Assembly (NCBI GenBank): GCA_946699065.1
Contig: CAMPDV010000087.1
Coordinates: 434,001 to 498,000, forward strand
Direction of reading: 5' to 3'
From: Loxodes magnus
Lineage: Eukaryota > Ciliophora > Karyorelictea > Loxodida > Loxodidae
Length of the DNA: 64,000 bases
The notes below the pieces were generated by a model. That model worked only from the letters and a program-made list of their open reading frames with translations, ran no database searches and was not told where the DNA came from. Below, piece after piece: positions 51,573 to 63,639 of this stretch. Position numbers and translations under genes: made by a program. Every line of letters begins with the position of its first letter. Positions within the stretch are counted from its first letter, which is position 1.

Positions 51573-52075
51573 CTTTTCAAAATATTATCTTCTTTTTCTC
51601 AAATCATACTCCTTAAATCTGTAAGTTTATCTTCCTTTCTTACTTTTATTATTCACTTTTCAAAATATTATCTTTTTTTATCTCAAAGCATACTCCTTAA
51701 ATCTGTAAGTCTTTCTTCTTTTCTTACTTCATTTATTCACTTTTCAAAATATTATCTTTTTTTATCTCAAAGCATACTCCTTAAATCTGAAAGTCTATCT
51801 TCTTTTCTTACTTCATTTATTCACTTTTCAAAATATTATCTTCTTTTATCTCAAAGCATACTCCTTAAATCTGAAAGTTTATCTTCTTTTCTCACTTCAT
51901 TTATTCACTTTTCAAAATATTATCTTTTTTTATCTCAAAGCATACTCCTTAAATCTGAAAGTCTATCTTCTTTTCTTACTTTTATTATTCACTTTTCAAA
52001 ATATTATCTTCTTTTATCTCAAAGCATACTCCTTAAATCTGAAAGTCTATCTTCTTTTCTTACTTCATTTATTCA

Positions 52076-52159
52076 CTTTTCAAAATATTATCTTCTTTTA
52101 TTCCAAAGCATACTCCTTAAATCTGAAAGTCTTTCATCTTTTCTTAATTTTATTATTCA
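52076..52159. repeat. Isolated TTCC monomer far from segment A
   Basis: This monomer reads TTTTATTCCAAAGC, the segment A form, though the last other TTCC copy is at 8817. It also has GTCTTTCATC and a private CTTAATTTTATT (C to A at p72 next to the TTA block). Its second half carries the TTA block, which is absent from segment A, so it is a hybrid or an independently changed monomer. Its neighbours on both sides are plain segment F types. Confidence 0.85.
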
Positions 52160-52243
52160 CTTTTCAAAATATTATCTTCTTTTATCTCAAAGCATACTCC
52201 TTAAATCTGAAAGTCTATCTTCTTTTCTTACTTCATTTATTCA

Positions 52244-52747
52244 CTTTTCAAAATATTATCTTCTTTTATCTCAAAGCATACTCCTTAAATCTGAAAGTCT
52301 ATCTTCTTTTCTTACTTTTATTATTCACTTTTAAAAATATTATCTTTTTTTATCTCAAAGCATACTCCTTAAATCTGTAAGTCTTTCTTCTTTTCTTACT
52401 TCATTTATTCACTTTTCAAAATATTATCTTCTTTTATCTCAAAGCATACTCCTTAAATCTGAAAGTCTATCTTCTTTTCTTACTTTTATTATTCACTTTT
52501 CAAAATATTATCTTTTTTTATCTCAAAGCATACTCCTTAAATCTGAAAGTCTATCATCTTTTCTCACTTCATTTATTCACTTTTAAAAATATTATCTTTT
52601 TTTATCTCAAATCATACTCCTTAAATCTGTAAGTTTATCTTCCTTTCTTACTTCATTTATTCACTTTTCAAAATATTATCTTCTTTTATCTCAAAGCATA
52701 CTCCTTAAATCTGTAAGTTTATCTTCTTTTCTCACTTCATTTATTCA
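52244..52747. repeat. Six-monomer block related to the 756-bp duplication
   Basis: 504 bp matching six consecutive monomers of the 756-bp units at 53752 and 54508: TTA block; p6 A with p20 T and GTAAGTCTTTC; TTA block; p20 T with ATCATC; p6 A with AAATCAT and GTAAGTTTATCTTCC; GTAAG with CTCAC. The offset to the first unit is 1760 bp. Its last monomer is also the first of the 920-bp block, so the two duplicated families overlap here. Confidence 0.8.
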
Positions 52748-53583
52748 CTTTTCAAAATATTATCTTCTTTTATCTCAAAGCATACTCCTTAAATCTGAAA
52801 GTCTATCTTCTTTTCTTACTTCATTTATTCACTTTTCAAAATATTATCTTCTTTTTCTCAAAGCATACTCCTTAAATCTGTAAGTTTATCTTCTTTTCTC
52901 ACTTCATTTATTCACTTTTAAAAATATTATCTTTTTTTATCTCAAAGCATACTCCTTAAATCTGTAAGTTTATCTTCCTTTCTTACTTCATTTATTCACT
53001 TTTCAAAATATTATCTTCTTTTTCTCAAAGCATACTCCTTAAATCTGAAAGTCTTTCTTCTTTTCTTACTTCATTTATTCACTTTTCAAAAAATTATCTT
53101 CTTTTATCTCAAAGCATACTCCTTAAATCTGTAAGTCTTTCTTCTTTTCTTACTTCATTTATTCACTTTTCAAAATATTATCTTCTTTTATCTCAAAGCA
53201 TACTCCTTAAATCTGAAAGTCTATCTTCTTTTCTTACTTCATTTATTCACTTTTCAAAATATTATCTTCTTTTTCTCAAATCATACTCCTTAAATCTGTA
53301 AGTTTATCTTCCTTTCTTACTTCATTTATTCACTTTTCAAAATATTATCTTCTTTTTCTCAAATCATACTCCTTAAATCTGTAAGTTTATCTTCCTTTCT
53401 TACTTTTATTATTCACTTTTCAAAATATTATCTTTTTTTATCTCAAAGCATACTCCTTAAATCTGTAAGTCTTTCTTCTTTTCTTACTTCATTTATTCAC
53501 TTTTCAAAATATTATCTTTTTTTATCTCAAAGCATACTCCTTAAATCTGAAAGTCTATCTTCTTTTCTTACTTCATTTATTCA
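52664..53583. repeat. 920-bp block, copy 2 (pairs with 48977-49896)
   Basis: Eleven-monomer copy at offset 3687, with its p11 A monomer starting at 53082. No typed site differs from copy 1. Left and right neighbours do differ. Confidence 0.85.
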
Positions 53584-53751
53584 CTTTTCAAAATATTATC
53601 TTCTTTTATCTCAAAGCATACTCCTTAAATCTGTAAGTTTATCTTCTTTTCTTACTTTTATTATTCACTTTTCAAAATATTATCTTTTTTTATCTCAAAG
53701 CATACTCCTTAAATCTGAAAGTCTATCTTCTTTTCTTACTTTTATTATTCA

Positions 53752-55263
53752 CTTTTCAAAATATTATCTTCTTTTATCTCAAAGCATACTCCTTAAATCT
53801 GAAAGTCTATCTTCTTTTCTTACTTTTATTATTCACTTTTAAAAATATTATCTTCTTTTATCTCAAAGCATACTCCTTAAATCTGAAAGTTTATCTTCTT
53901 TTCTCACTTCATTTATTCACTTTTCAAAATATTATCTTCTTTTATCTCAAAGCATACTCCTTAAATCTGTAAGTTTATCTTCTTTTCTTACTTCATTTAT
54001 TCACTTTTCAAAATATTATCTTCTTTTATCTCAAAGCATACTCCTTAAATCTGAAAGTCTATCTTCTTTTCTTACTTTTATTATTCACTTTTAAAAATAT
54101 TATCTTTTTTTATCTCAAAGCATACTCCTTAAATCTGTAAGTCTTTCTTCTTTTCTTACTTCATTTATTCACTTTTCAAAATATTATCTTCTTTTATCTC
54201 AAAGCATACTCCTTAAATCTGAAAGTCTATCTTCTTTTCTTACTTTTATTATTCACTTTTCAAAATATTATCTTTTTTTATCTCAAAGCATACTCCTTAA
54301 ATCTGAAAGTCTATCATCTTTTCTCACTTCATTTATTCACTTTTAAAAATATTATCTTTTTTTATCTCAAATCATACTCCTTAAATCTGTAAGTTTATCT
54401 TCCTTTCTTACTTCATTTATTCACTTTTCAAAATATTATCTTCTTTTATCTCAAAGCATACTCCTTAAATCTGTAAGTTTATCTTCTTTTCTCACTTCAT
54501 TTATTCACTTTTCAAAATATTATCTTCTTTTATCTCAAAGCATACTCCTTAAATCTGAAAGTCTATCTTCTTTTCTTACTTTTATTATTCACTTTTAAAA
54601 ATATTATCTTTTTTTATCTCAAAGCATACTCCTTAAATCTGAAAGTTTATCTTCTTTTCTCACTTCATTTATTCACTTTTCAAAATATTATCTTCTTTTA
54701 TCTCAAAGCATACTCCTTAAATCTGTAAGTTTATCTTCTTTTCTTACTTCATTTATTCACTTTTCAAAATATTATCTTCTTTTATCTCAAAGCATACTCC
54801 TTAAATCTGAAAGTCTATCTTCTTTTCTTACTTTTATTATTCACTTTTAAAAATATTATCTTTTTTTATCTCAAAGCATACTCCTTAAATCTGTAAGTCT
54901 TTCTTCTTTTCTTACTTCATTTATTCACTTTTCAAAATATTATCTTCTTTTATCTCAAAGCATACTCCTTAAATCTGAAAGTCTATCTTCTTTTCTTACT
55001 TTTATTATTCACTTTTCAAAATATTATCTTTTTTTATCTCAAAGCATACTCCTTAAATCTGAAAGTCTATCATCTTTTCTCACTTCATTTATTCACTTTT
55101 AAAAATATTATCTTTTTTTATCTCAAATCATACTCCTTAAATCTGTAAGTTTATCTTCCTTTCTTACTTCATTTATTCACTTTTCAAAATATTATCTTCT
55201 TTTATCTCAAAGCATACTCCTTAAATCTGTAAGTTTATCTTCTTTTCTCACTTCATTTATTCA
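53752..55263. repeat. Tandem duplication of a 756-bp, nine-monomer unit
   Basis: Units 53752-54507 and 54508-55263 are exactly 9 x 84 bp. All nine monomer types agree in order. By eye there is one difference: the second monomer has p20 C in the first unit (start 53836) and p20 T in the second (start 54592). Unlike most of the surrounding array, this unit has no shortened monomer. Confidence 0.9.
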
Positions 55264-55848
55264 CTTTTCAAAATATTATCTTCTTTTATCTCAAAGCATA
55301 CTCCTTAAATCTGAAAGTCTATCTTCTTTTCTTACTTCATTTATTCACTTTTCAAAATATTATCTTCTTTTTCTCAAATCATACTCCTTAAATCTGTAAG
55401 TTTATCTTCTTTTCTCACTTCATTTATTCACTTTTAAAAATATTATCTTTTTTTATCTCAAAGCATACTCCTTAAATCTGTAAGTTTATCTTCCTTTCTT
55501 ACTTCATTTATTCACTTTTCAAAATATTATCTTCTTTTTCTCAAAGCATACTCCTTAAATCTGAAAGTCTTTCTTCTTTTCTTACTTCATTTATTCACTT
55601 TTCAAAAAATTATCTTCTTTTATCTCAAAGCATACTCCTTAAATCTGTAAGTCTTTCTTCTTTTCTTACTTCATTTATTCACTTTTCAAAATATTATCTT
55701 CTTTTATCTCAAAGCATACTCCTTAAATCTGAAAGTCTATCTTCTTTTCTTACTTCATTTATTCACTTTTCAAAATATTATCTTCTTTTTCTCAAATCAT
55801 ACTCCTTAAATCTGTAAGTTTATCTTCCTTTCTTACTTCATTTATTCA
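55180..55848. repeat. Partial third copy of the 920-bp block
   Basis: 669 bp matching the first eight monomers of 48977-49896 and 52664-53583, including the p11 A monomer (start 55598). One typed difference: the third monomer (55348) has AAATCAT instead of AAAGCAT. It ends where a GTAAGTCTTTC monomer at 55849 replaces the second p25-deleted AAATCAT monomer. Confidence 0.8.
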
Positions 55849-58800
55849 CTTTTCAAAATATTATCTTCTTTTATCTCAAAGCATACTCCTTAAATCTGTA
55901 AGTCTTTCTTCTTTTCTTACTTCATTTATTCACTTTTCAAAATATTATCTTCTTTTATCTCAAAGCATACTCCTTAAATCTGTAAGTTTATCTTCTTTTC
56001 TCACTTCATTTATTCACTTTTCAAAATATTATCTTCTTTTATCTCAAAGCATACTCCTTAAATCTGTAAGTTTATCTTCTTTTCTCACTTCATTTATTCA
56101 CTTTTCAAAATATTATCTTCTTTTATCTCAAAGCATACTCCTTAAATCTGAAAGTCTATCATCTTTTCTTACTTCATTTATTCACTTTTCAAAATATTAT
56201 CTTCTTTTATCTCAAAGCATACTCCTTAAATCTGAAAGTTTATCTTCTTTTCTCACTTCATTTATTCACTTTTCAAAATATTATCTTCTTTTATCTCAAA
56301 GCATACTCCTTAAATCTGTAAGTTTATCTTCTTTTCTCACTTCATTTATTCACTTTTCAAAATATTATCTTCTTTTATCTCAAAGCATACTCCTTAAATC
56401 TGAAAGTCTTTCTTCCTTTCTTACTTCATTTATTCACTTTTCAAAATATTATCTTCTTTTATCTCAAAGCATACTCCTTAAATCTGAAAGTTATCTTCTT
56501 TTCTTACTTCATTTATTCACTTTTCAAAATATTATCTTCTTTTATCTCAAAGCATACTCCTTAAATCTGAAAGTTATCTTCTTTTCTCACTTCATTTATT
56601 CACTTTTCAAAATATTATCTTCTTTTATCTCAAAGCATACTCCTTAAATCTGAAAGTTTATCTTCCTTTCTTACTTCATTTATTCACTTTTCAAAATATT
56701 ATCTTCTTTTTCTCAAATCATACTCCTTAAATCTGTAAGTTTATCTTCCTTTCTTACTTCATTTATTCACTTTTCAAAATATTATCTTTTTTTATCTCAA
56801 AGCATACTCCTTAAATCTGAAAGTCTATCTTCTTTTCTTACTTCATTTATTCACTTTTAAAAATATTATCTTCTTTTATCTCAAAGCATACTCCTTAAAT
56901 CTGTAAGTTTATCTTCCTTCCTTACTTTTATTATTCACTTTTCAAAATATTATCTTTTTTTATCTCAAAGCATACTCCTTAAATCTGAAAGTTTATCTTC
57001 TTTTCTCACTTCATTTATTCACTTTTCAAAATATTATCTTCTTTTATCTCAAAGCATACTCCTTAAATCTGAAAGTCTATCATCTTTTCTCACTTCATTT
57101 ATTCACTTTTAAAAATATTATCTTTTTTTATCTCAAATCATACTCCTTAAATCTGAAAGTCTATCTTCTTTTCTTACTTCATTTATTCACTTTTCAAAAT
57201 ATTATCTTCTTTTATCTCAAAGCATACTCCTTAAATCTGTAAGTTTATCTTCTTTTCTTACTTCATTTATTCACTTTTCAAAATATTATCTTCTTTTATC
57301 TCAAAGCATACTCCTTAAATCTGAAAGTTTAACTTCTTTTCTCACTTCATTTATTCACTTTTCAAAATATTATCTTCTTTTATCTCAAAGCATACTCCTT
57401 AAATCTGAAAGTCTATCTTCTTTTCTTACTTCATTTATTCACTTTTCAAAATATTATCTTCTTTTATCTCAAAGCATACTCCTTAAATTTGTAAGTTTAT
57501 CTTCTTTTCTTACTTTTATTATTCACTTTTCAAAATATTATCTTCTTTTTCTCAAAGCATACTCCTTAAATCTGAAAGTTTATCTTCTTTTCTTACTTTT
57601 ATTATTCACTTTTAAAAATATTATCTTCTTTTATCTCAAAGCATACTCCTTAAATCTGAAAGTCTATCTTCTTTTCTTACTTTTATTATTCACTTTTCAA
57701 AATATTATCTTCTTTTTACAAAATCATACTCCTTAAATCTGTAAGTTTATCTTCCTTTCTCACTTCATTTATTCACTTTTCAAAATATTATCTTCTTTTA
57801 TCTCAAAGCATACTCCTTAAATCTGTAAGTTTATCTTCTTTTCTTACTTCATTTATTCACTTTTCAAAATATTATCTTCTTTTATCTAAAAGCATACTCC
57901 TTAAATCTGAAAGTCTATCTTCTTTTCTTACTTCATTTATTCACTTTTCAAAATATTATCTTCTTTTATCTCAAAGCATACTCCTTAAATCTGTAAGTTT
58001 ATCTTCTTTTCTTACTTCATTTATTCACTTTTCAAAATATTATCTTCTTTTATCTCAAAGCATACTCCTTAAATCTGTAAGTTTATCTTCTTTTCTTACT
58101 TCATTTATTCACTTTTCAAAATATTATCTTCTTTTATCTCAAAGCATACTCCTTAAATCTGAAAGTTTATCTTCTTTTCTTACTTCATTTATTCACTTTT
58201 CAAAATATTATCTTCTTTTATCTCAAAGCATACTCCTTAAATCTGAAAGTCTATCTTCTTTTCTTACTTTTATTATTCACTTTTCAAAATATTATCTTCT
58301 TTTTACCAAATCATACTCCTTAAATCTGTAAGTTTATCTTCCTTTCTCACTTCATTTATTCACTTTTCAAAATATTATCTTCTTTTATCTCAAAGCATAC
58401 TCCTTAAATCTGAAAGTTTATCTTCTTTTCTTACTTCATTTATTCACTTTTCAAAATATTATCTTCTTTTATCTCAAAGCATACTCCTTAAATCTGAAAG
58501 TCTATCTTCTTTTCTTACTTCATTTATTCACTTTTCAAAATATTATCTTCTTTTATCTCAAAGCATACTCCTTAAATCTGTAAGTTTATCTTCTTTTCTC
58601 ACTTCATTTATTCACTTTTCAAAATATTATCTTCTTTATCTCAAAGCATACTCTTAAATCTGTAAGTTTATCTTCTTTTCTTACTTCATTTATTCACTTT
58701 TCAAAATATTATCTTCTTTTATCTCAAAGCATACTCCTTAAATCTGAAAGTTTATCTTCTTTTCTCACTTCATTTATTCACTTTTCAAAATATTATCTTC

Positions 58801-61208
58801 TTTTATCTCAAAGCATACTCCTTAAATCTGAAAGTTTATCTTCCTTTCTTACTTCATTTATTCACTTTTCAAAATATTATCTTCTTTTATCTCAAAGCAT
58901 ACTCCTTAAATCTGAAAGTCTATCTTCTTTTCTTACTTCATTTATTCACTTTTCAAAATATTATCTTCTTTTATCTCAAAGCATACTCCTTAAATCTGAA
59001 AGTTATCTTCTTTTCTCACTTTTATTATTCACTTTTCAAAATATTATCTTCTTTTATCTCAAAGCATACTCCTTAAATCTGTAAGTTTATCTTCCTTTCT
59101 TACTTCATTTATTCACTTTTCAAAATATTATCTTCTTTTATCTCAAAGCATACTCCTTAAATCTGAAAGTTATCTTCTTTTCTTACTTCATTTATTCACT
59201 TTTCAAAATATTATCTTCTTTTATCTCAAAGCATACTCCTTAAATCTGAAAGTTTATCTTCTTTTCTTACTTCATTTATTCACTTTTCAAAATATTATCT
59301 TCTTTTATCTCAAAGCATACTCCTTAAATCTGAAAGTCTATCTTCTTTTCTTACTTTTATTATTCACTTTTAAAAATATTATCTTCTTTTATCTCAAAGC
59401 ATACTCCTTAAATCTGAAAGTCTATCTTCTTTTCTTACTTTTATTATTCACTTTTCAAAATATTATCTTCTTTTATCTCAAAGCATACTCCTTAAATCTG
59501 TAAGTTTATCTTCCTTTCTCACTTCATTTATTCACTTTTCAAAATATTATCTTCTTTTATCTCAAAGCATACTCTTAAATCTGTAAGTTTATCTTCCTTT
59601 CTCACTTCATTTATTCACTTTTCAAAATATTATCTTCTTTTATCTCAAAGCATACTCCTTAAATCTGTAAGTTTATCTTCTTTTCTTACTTCATTTATTC
59701 ACTTTTCAAAATATTATCTTCTTTTATCTCAAAGCATACTCCTTAAATCTGAAAGTCTATCTTCTTTTCTTACTTCATTTATTCACTTTTCAAAATATTA
59801 TCTTCTTTTATCTCAAAGCATACTCCTTAAATCTGAAAGTCTATCTTCTTTTCTTACTTTTATTATTCACTTTTAAAAATATTATCTTCTTTTATCTCAA
59901 AGCATACTCCTTAAATCTGAAAGTCTATCATCTTTTCTCACTTCATTTATTCACTTTTCAAAATATTATCTTTTTTTATCTCAAATCATACTCCTTAAAT
60001 CTGTAAGTTTATCTTCCTTTCTTACTTCATTTATTCACTTTTCAAAATATTATCTTCTTTTTCTCAAAGCATACTCCTTAAATCTGTAAGTTTATCTTCT
60101 TTTCTTACTTCATTTATTCACTTTTCAAAATATTATCTTCTTTTATCTCAAAGCATACTCCTTAAATCTGAAAGTCTTTCTTCTTTTCTTACTTCATTTA
60201 TTCACTTTTAAAAATATTATCTTTTTTTATCTCAAAGCATACTCCTTAAATCTGAAAGTCTATCTTCTTTTCTTACTTTTATTATTCACTTTTCAAAATA
60301 TTATCTTCTTTTTCTCAAATCATACTCCTTAAATCTGTAAGTTTATCTTCCTTTCTTACTTTTATTATTCACTTTTCAAAATATTATCTTCTTTTATCTC
60401 AAAGCATACTCCTTAAATCTTAAAGTTATCTTCTTTTCTTACTTCATTTATTCACTTTTCAAAATATTATCTTCTTTTTACCAAAGCATACTCCTTAAAT
60501 CTGAAAGTTTATCTTCTTTTCTTACTTCATTTATTCACTTTTCAAAATATTATCTTCTTTTATCTCAAAGCATACTCCTTAAATCTGAAAGTTTATCTTC
60601 TTTTCTTACTTCATTTATTCACTTTTCAAAATATTATCTTCTTTTATCTCAAAGCATACTCCTTAAATCTGAAAGTCTTTCTTCTTTTCTTACTTCATTT
60701 ATTCACTTTTCAAAATATTATCTTCTTTTATCTCAAAGCATACTCCTTAAATCTGTAAGTTTATCTTCTTTTCTTACTTCATTTATTCACTTTTCAAAAT
60801 ATTATCTTCTTTTATCTCAAAGCATACTCCTTAAATCTGTAAGTTTATCTTCTTTTCTTACTTCATTTATTCACTTTTCAAAATATTATCTTCTTTTATC
60901 TCAAAGCATACTCCTTAAATCTGAAAGTTTATCTTCTTTTCTTACTTCATTTATTCACTTTTCAAAATATTATCTTCTTTTATCTCAAAGCATACTCCTT
61001 AAATCTGAAAGTCTATCTTCTTTTCTTACTTTTATTATTCACTTTTCAAAATATTATCTTCTTTTTACCAAATCATACTCCTTAAATCTGTAAGTTTATC
61101 TTCCTTTCTCACTTCATTTATTCACTTTTCAAAATATTATCTTCTTTTATCTCAAAGCATACTCCTTAAATCTGAAAGTTTATCTTCTTTTCTTACTTCA
61201 TTTATTCA

Positions 61209-62132
61209 CTTTTCAAAATATTATCTTCTTTTATCTCAAAGCATACTCCTTAAATCTGAAAGTCTTTCTTCTTTTCTCACTTCATTTATTCACTTTTCAA
61301 AATATTATCTTTTTTTATCTCAAAGCATACTCCTTAAATCTGAAAGTTTATCTTCTTTTCTTACTTCATTTATTCACTTTTCAAAATATTATCTTCTTTT
61401 ATCTCAAAGCATACTCCTTAAATCTGAAAGTCTATCATCTTTTCTTACTTTTATTATTCACTTTTCAAAATATTATCTTTTTTTATCTCAAAGCATACTC
61501 CTTAAATCTGAAAGTCTATCTTCCTTTCTTACTTCATTTATTCACTTTTCAAAATATTATCTTCTTTTATCTCAAAGCATACTCCTTAAATCTGAAAGTC
61601 TATCTTCTTTTCTTACTTCATTTATTCACTTTTAAAAATATTATCTTCTTTTATCTCAAAGCATACTCCTTAAATCTGTAAGTTTATCTTCTTTTCTTAC
61701 TTCATTTATTCACTTTTAAAAATATTATCTTCTTTTATCTCAAAGCATACTCCTTAAATCTGAAAGTCTTTCTTCTTTTCTCACTTCATTTATTCACTTT
61801 TCAAAATATTATCTTTTTTTATCTCAAAGCATACTCCTTAAATCTGAAAGTTTATCTTCTTTTCTTACTTCATTTATTCACTTTTCAAAATATTATCTTC
61901 TTTTATCTCAAAGCATACTCCTTAAATCTGAAAGTCTATCATCTTTTCTTACTTTTATTATTCACTTTTCAAAATATTATCTTTTTTTATCTCAAAGCAT
62001 ACTCCTTAAATCTGAAAGTCTATCTTCCTTTCTTACTTCATTTATTCACTTTTCAAAATATTATCTTCTTTTATCTCAAAGCATACTCCTTAAATCTGAA
62101 AGTCTATCTTCTTTTCTTACTTTTATTATTCA
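61209..62132. repeat. Duplicated five-monomer block, period 504 bp
   Basis: Bases 61209-61628 and 61713-62132 share: GTCTTTC with CTCAC; p20 T with GTTTAT; ATCATC form with CTTAC and TTA block (landmarks 61431 and 61935); p20 T with GTCTATCTTCC; plain. Differences: the first monomer has p6 A in the second copy, and the last has the TTA block there. An 84-bp GTAAG monomer (61629) separates them. Confidence 0.8.
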
Positions 62133-63221
62133 CTTTTCAAAATATTATCTTCTTTTTACCAAATCATACTCCTTAAATCTGTAAGTTTATCTTCCTTTCT
62201 CACTTCATTTATTCACTTTTCAAAATATTATCTTCTTTTATCTCAAAGCATACTCCTTAAATCTGAAAGTTTATCTTCTTTTCTTACTTCATTTATTCAC
62301 TTTTCAAAATATTATCTTTTTTTATCTCAAAGCATACTCCTTAAATCTGAAAGTCTATCTTCTTTTCTTACTTCATTTATTCACTTTTCAAAATATTATC
62401 TTCTTTTATCTCAAAGCATACTCCTTAAATCTGAAAGTTTATCTTCTTTTCTTACTTCATTTATTCACTTTTCAAAATATTATCTTCTTTTTCTCAAAGC
62501 ATACTCCTTAAATCTGAAAGTCTATCTTCTTTTCTTACTTTTATTATTCACTTTTCAAAATATTATCTTCTTTTATCTCAAAGCATACTCCTTAAATCTG
62601 TAAGTTTATCTTCCTTTCTTACTTCATTTATTCACTTTTCAAAATATTATCTTCTTTTATCTCAAAGCATACTCCTTAAATCTGTAAGTCTATCTTCTTT
62701 TCTTACTTCATTTATTCACTTTTCAAAATATTATCTTTTTTTATCTCAAAGCATACTCCTTAAATCTGAAAGTCTATCTTCTTTTCTTACTTCATTTATT
62801 CACTTTTCAAAATATTATCTTCTTTTATCTCAAAGCATACTCCTTAAATCTGTAAGTCTATCTTCTTTTCTTACTTCATTTATTCACTTTTCAAAATATT
62901 ATCTTCTTTTATCTCAAAGCATACTCCTTAAATCTGAAAGTCTATCTTCTTTTCTTACTTCATTTATTCACTTTTCAAAATATTATCTTCTTTTTCTCAA
63001 AGCATACTCCTTAAATCTGAAAGTCTATCTTCTTTTCTTACTTCATTTATTCACTTTTCAAAATATTATCTTCTTTTATCTCAAAGCATACTCCTTAAAT
63101 CTGAAAGTCTATCATCTTTTCTTACTTCATTTATTCACTTTTCAAAATATTATCTTTTTTTATCTCAAAGCATACTCCTTAAATCTGAAAGTCTATCTTC
63201 TTTTCTTACTTCATTTATTCA

Positions 63222-63639
63222 CTTTTCAAAATATTATCTTCTTTTATCTCAAAGCATACTCCTTAAATCTGAAAGTCTATCATCTTTTCTCACTTCATTT
63301 ATTCACTTTTCAAAATATTATCTTTTTTTATCTCAAATCATACTCCTTAAATCTGTAAATTATCTTCCTTTCTTACTTCATTTATTCACTTTTCAAAATA
63401 TTATCTTCTTTTTCTCAAAGCATACTCCTTAAATCTGTAAGTTTATCTTCTTTTCTTACTTCATTTATTCACTTTTCAAAATATTATCTTCTTTTATCTC
63501 AAAGCATACTCCTTAAATCTGAAAGTCTATCTTCTTTTCTTACTTTTATTATTCACTTTTCAAAAAATTATCTTTTTTTATCTCAAATCATACTCCTTAA
63601 ATCTGTAAGTTTATCTTCTTTTCTTACTTCATTTATTCA
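63222..63639. repeat. Diverged relative of cassette S and its leader
   Basis: An ATCATC monomer (63222) followed by p20 T AAATCAT with GTAAATTATC, p25-deleted GTAAG, a TTA-block monomer, and a p11 A monomer with p20 T, AAATCAT and GTAAG. The order matches 31992-32408, 31,230 bp upstream, except that this copy keeps ATCTCAAAGC where the cassette has ATCTTAAAGC, and has TTCAAAAAATT (84 bp) where the cassette has TTTTAAAAAATT (83 bp). Confidence 0.7.
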
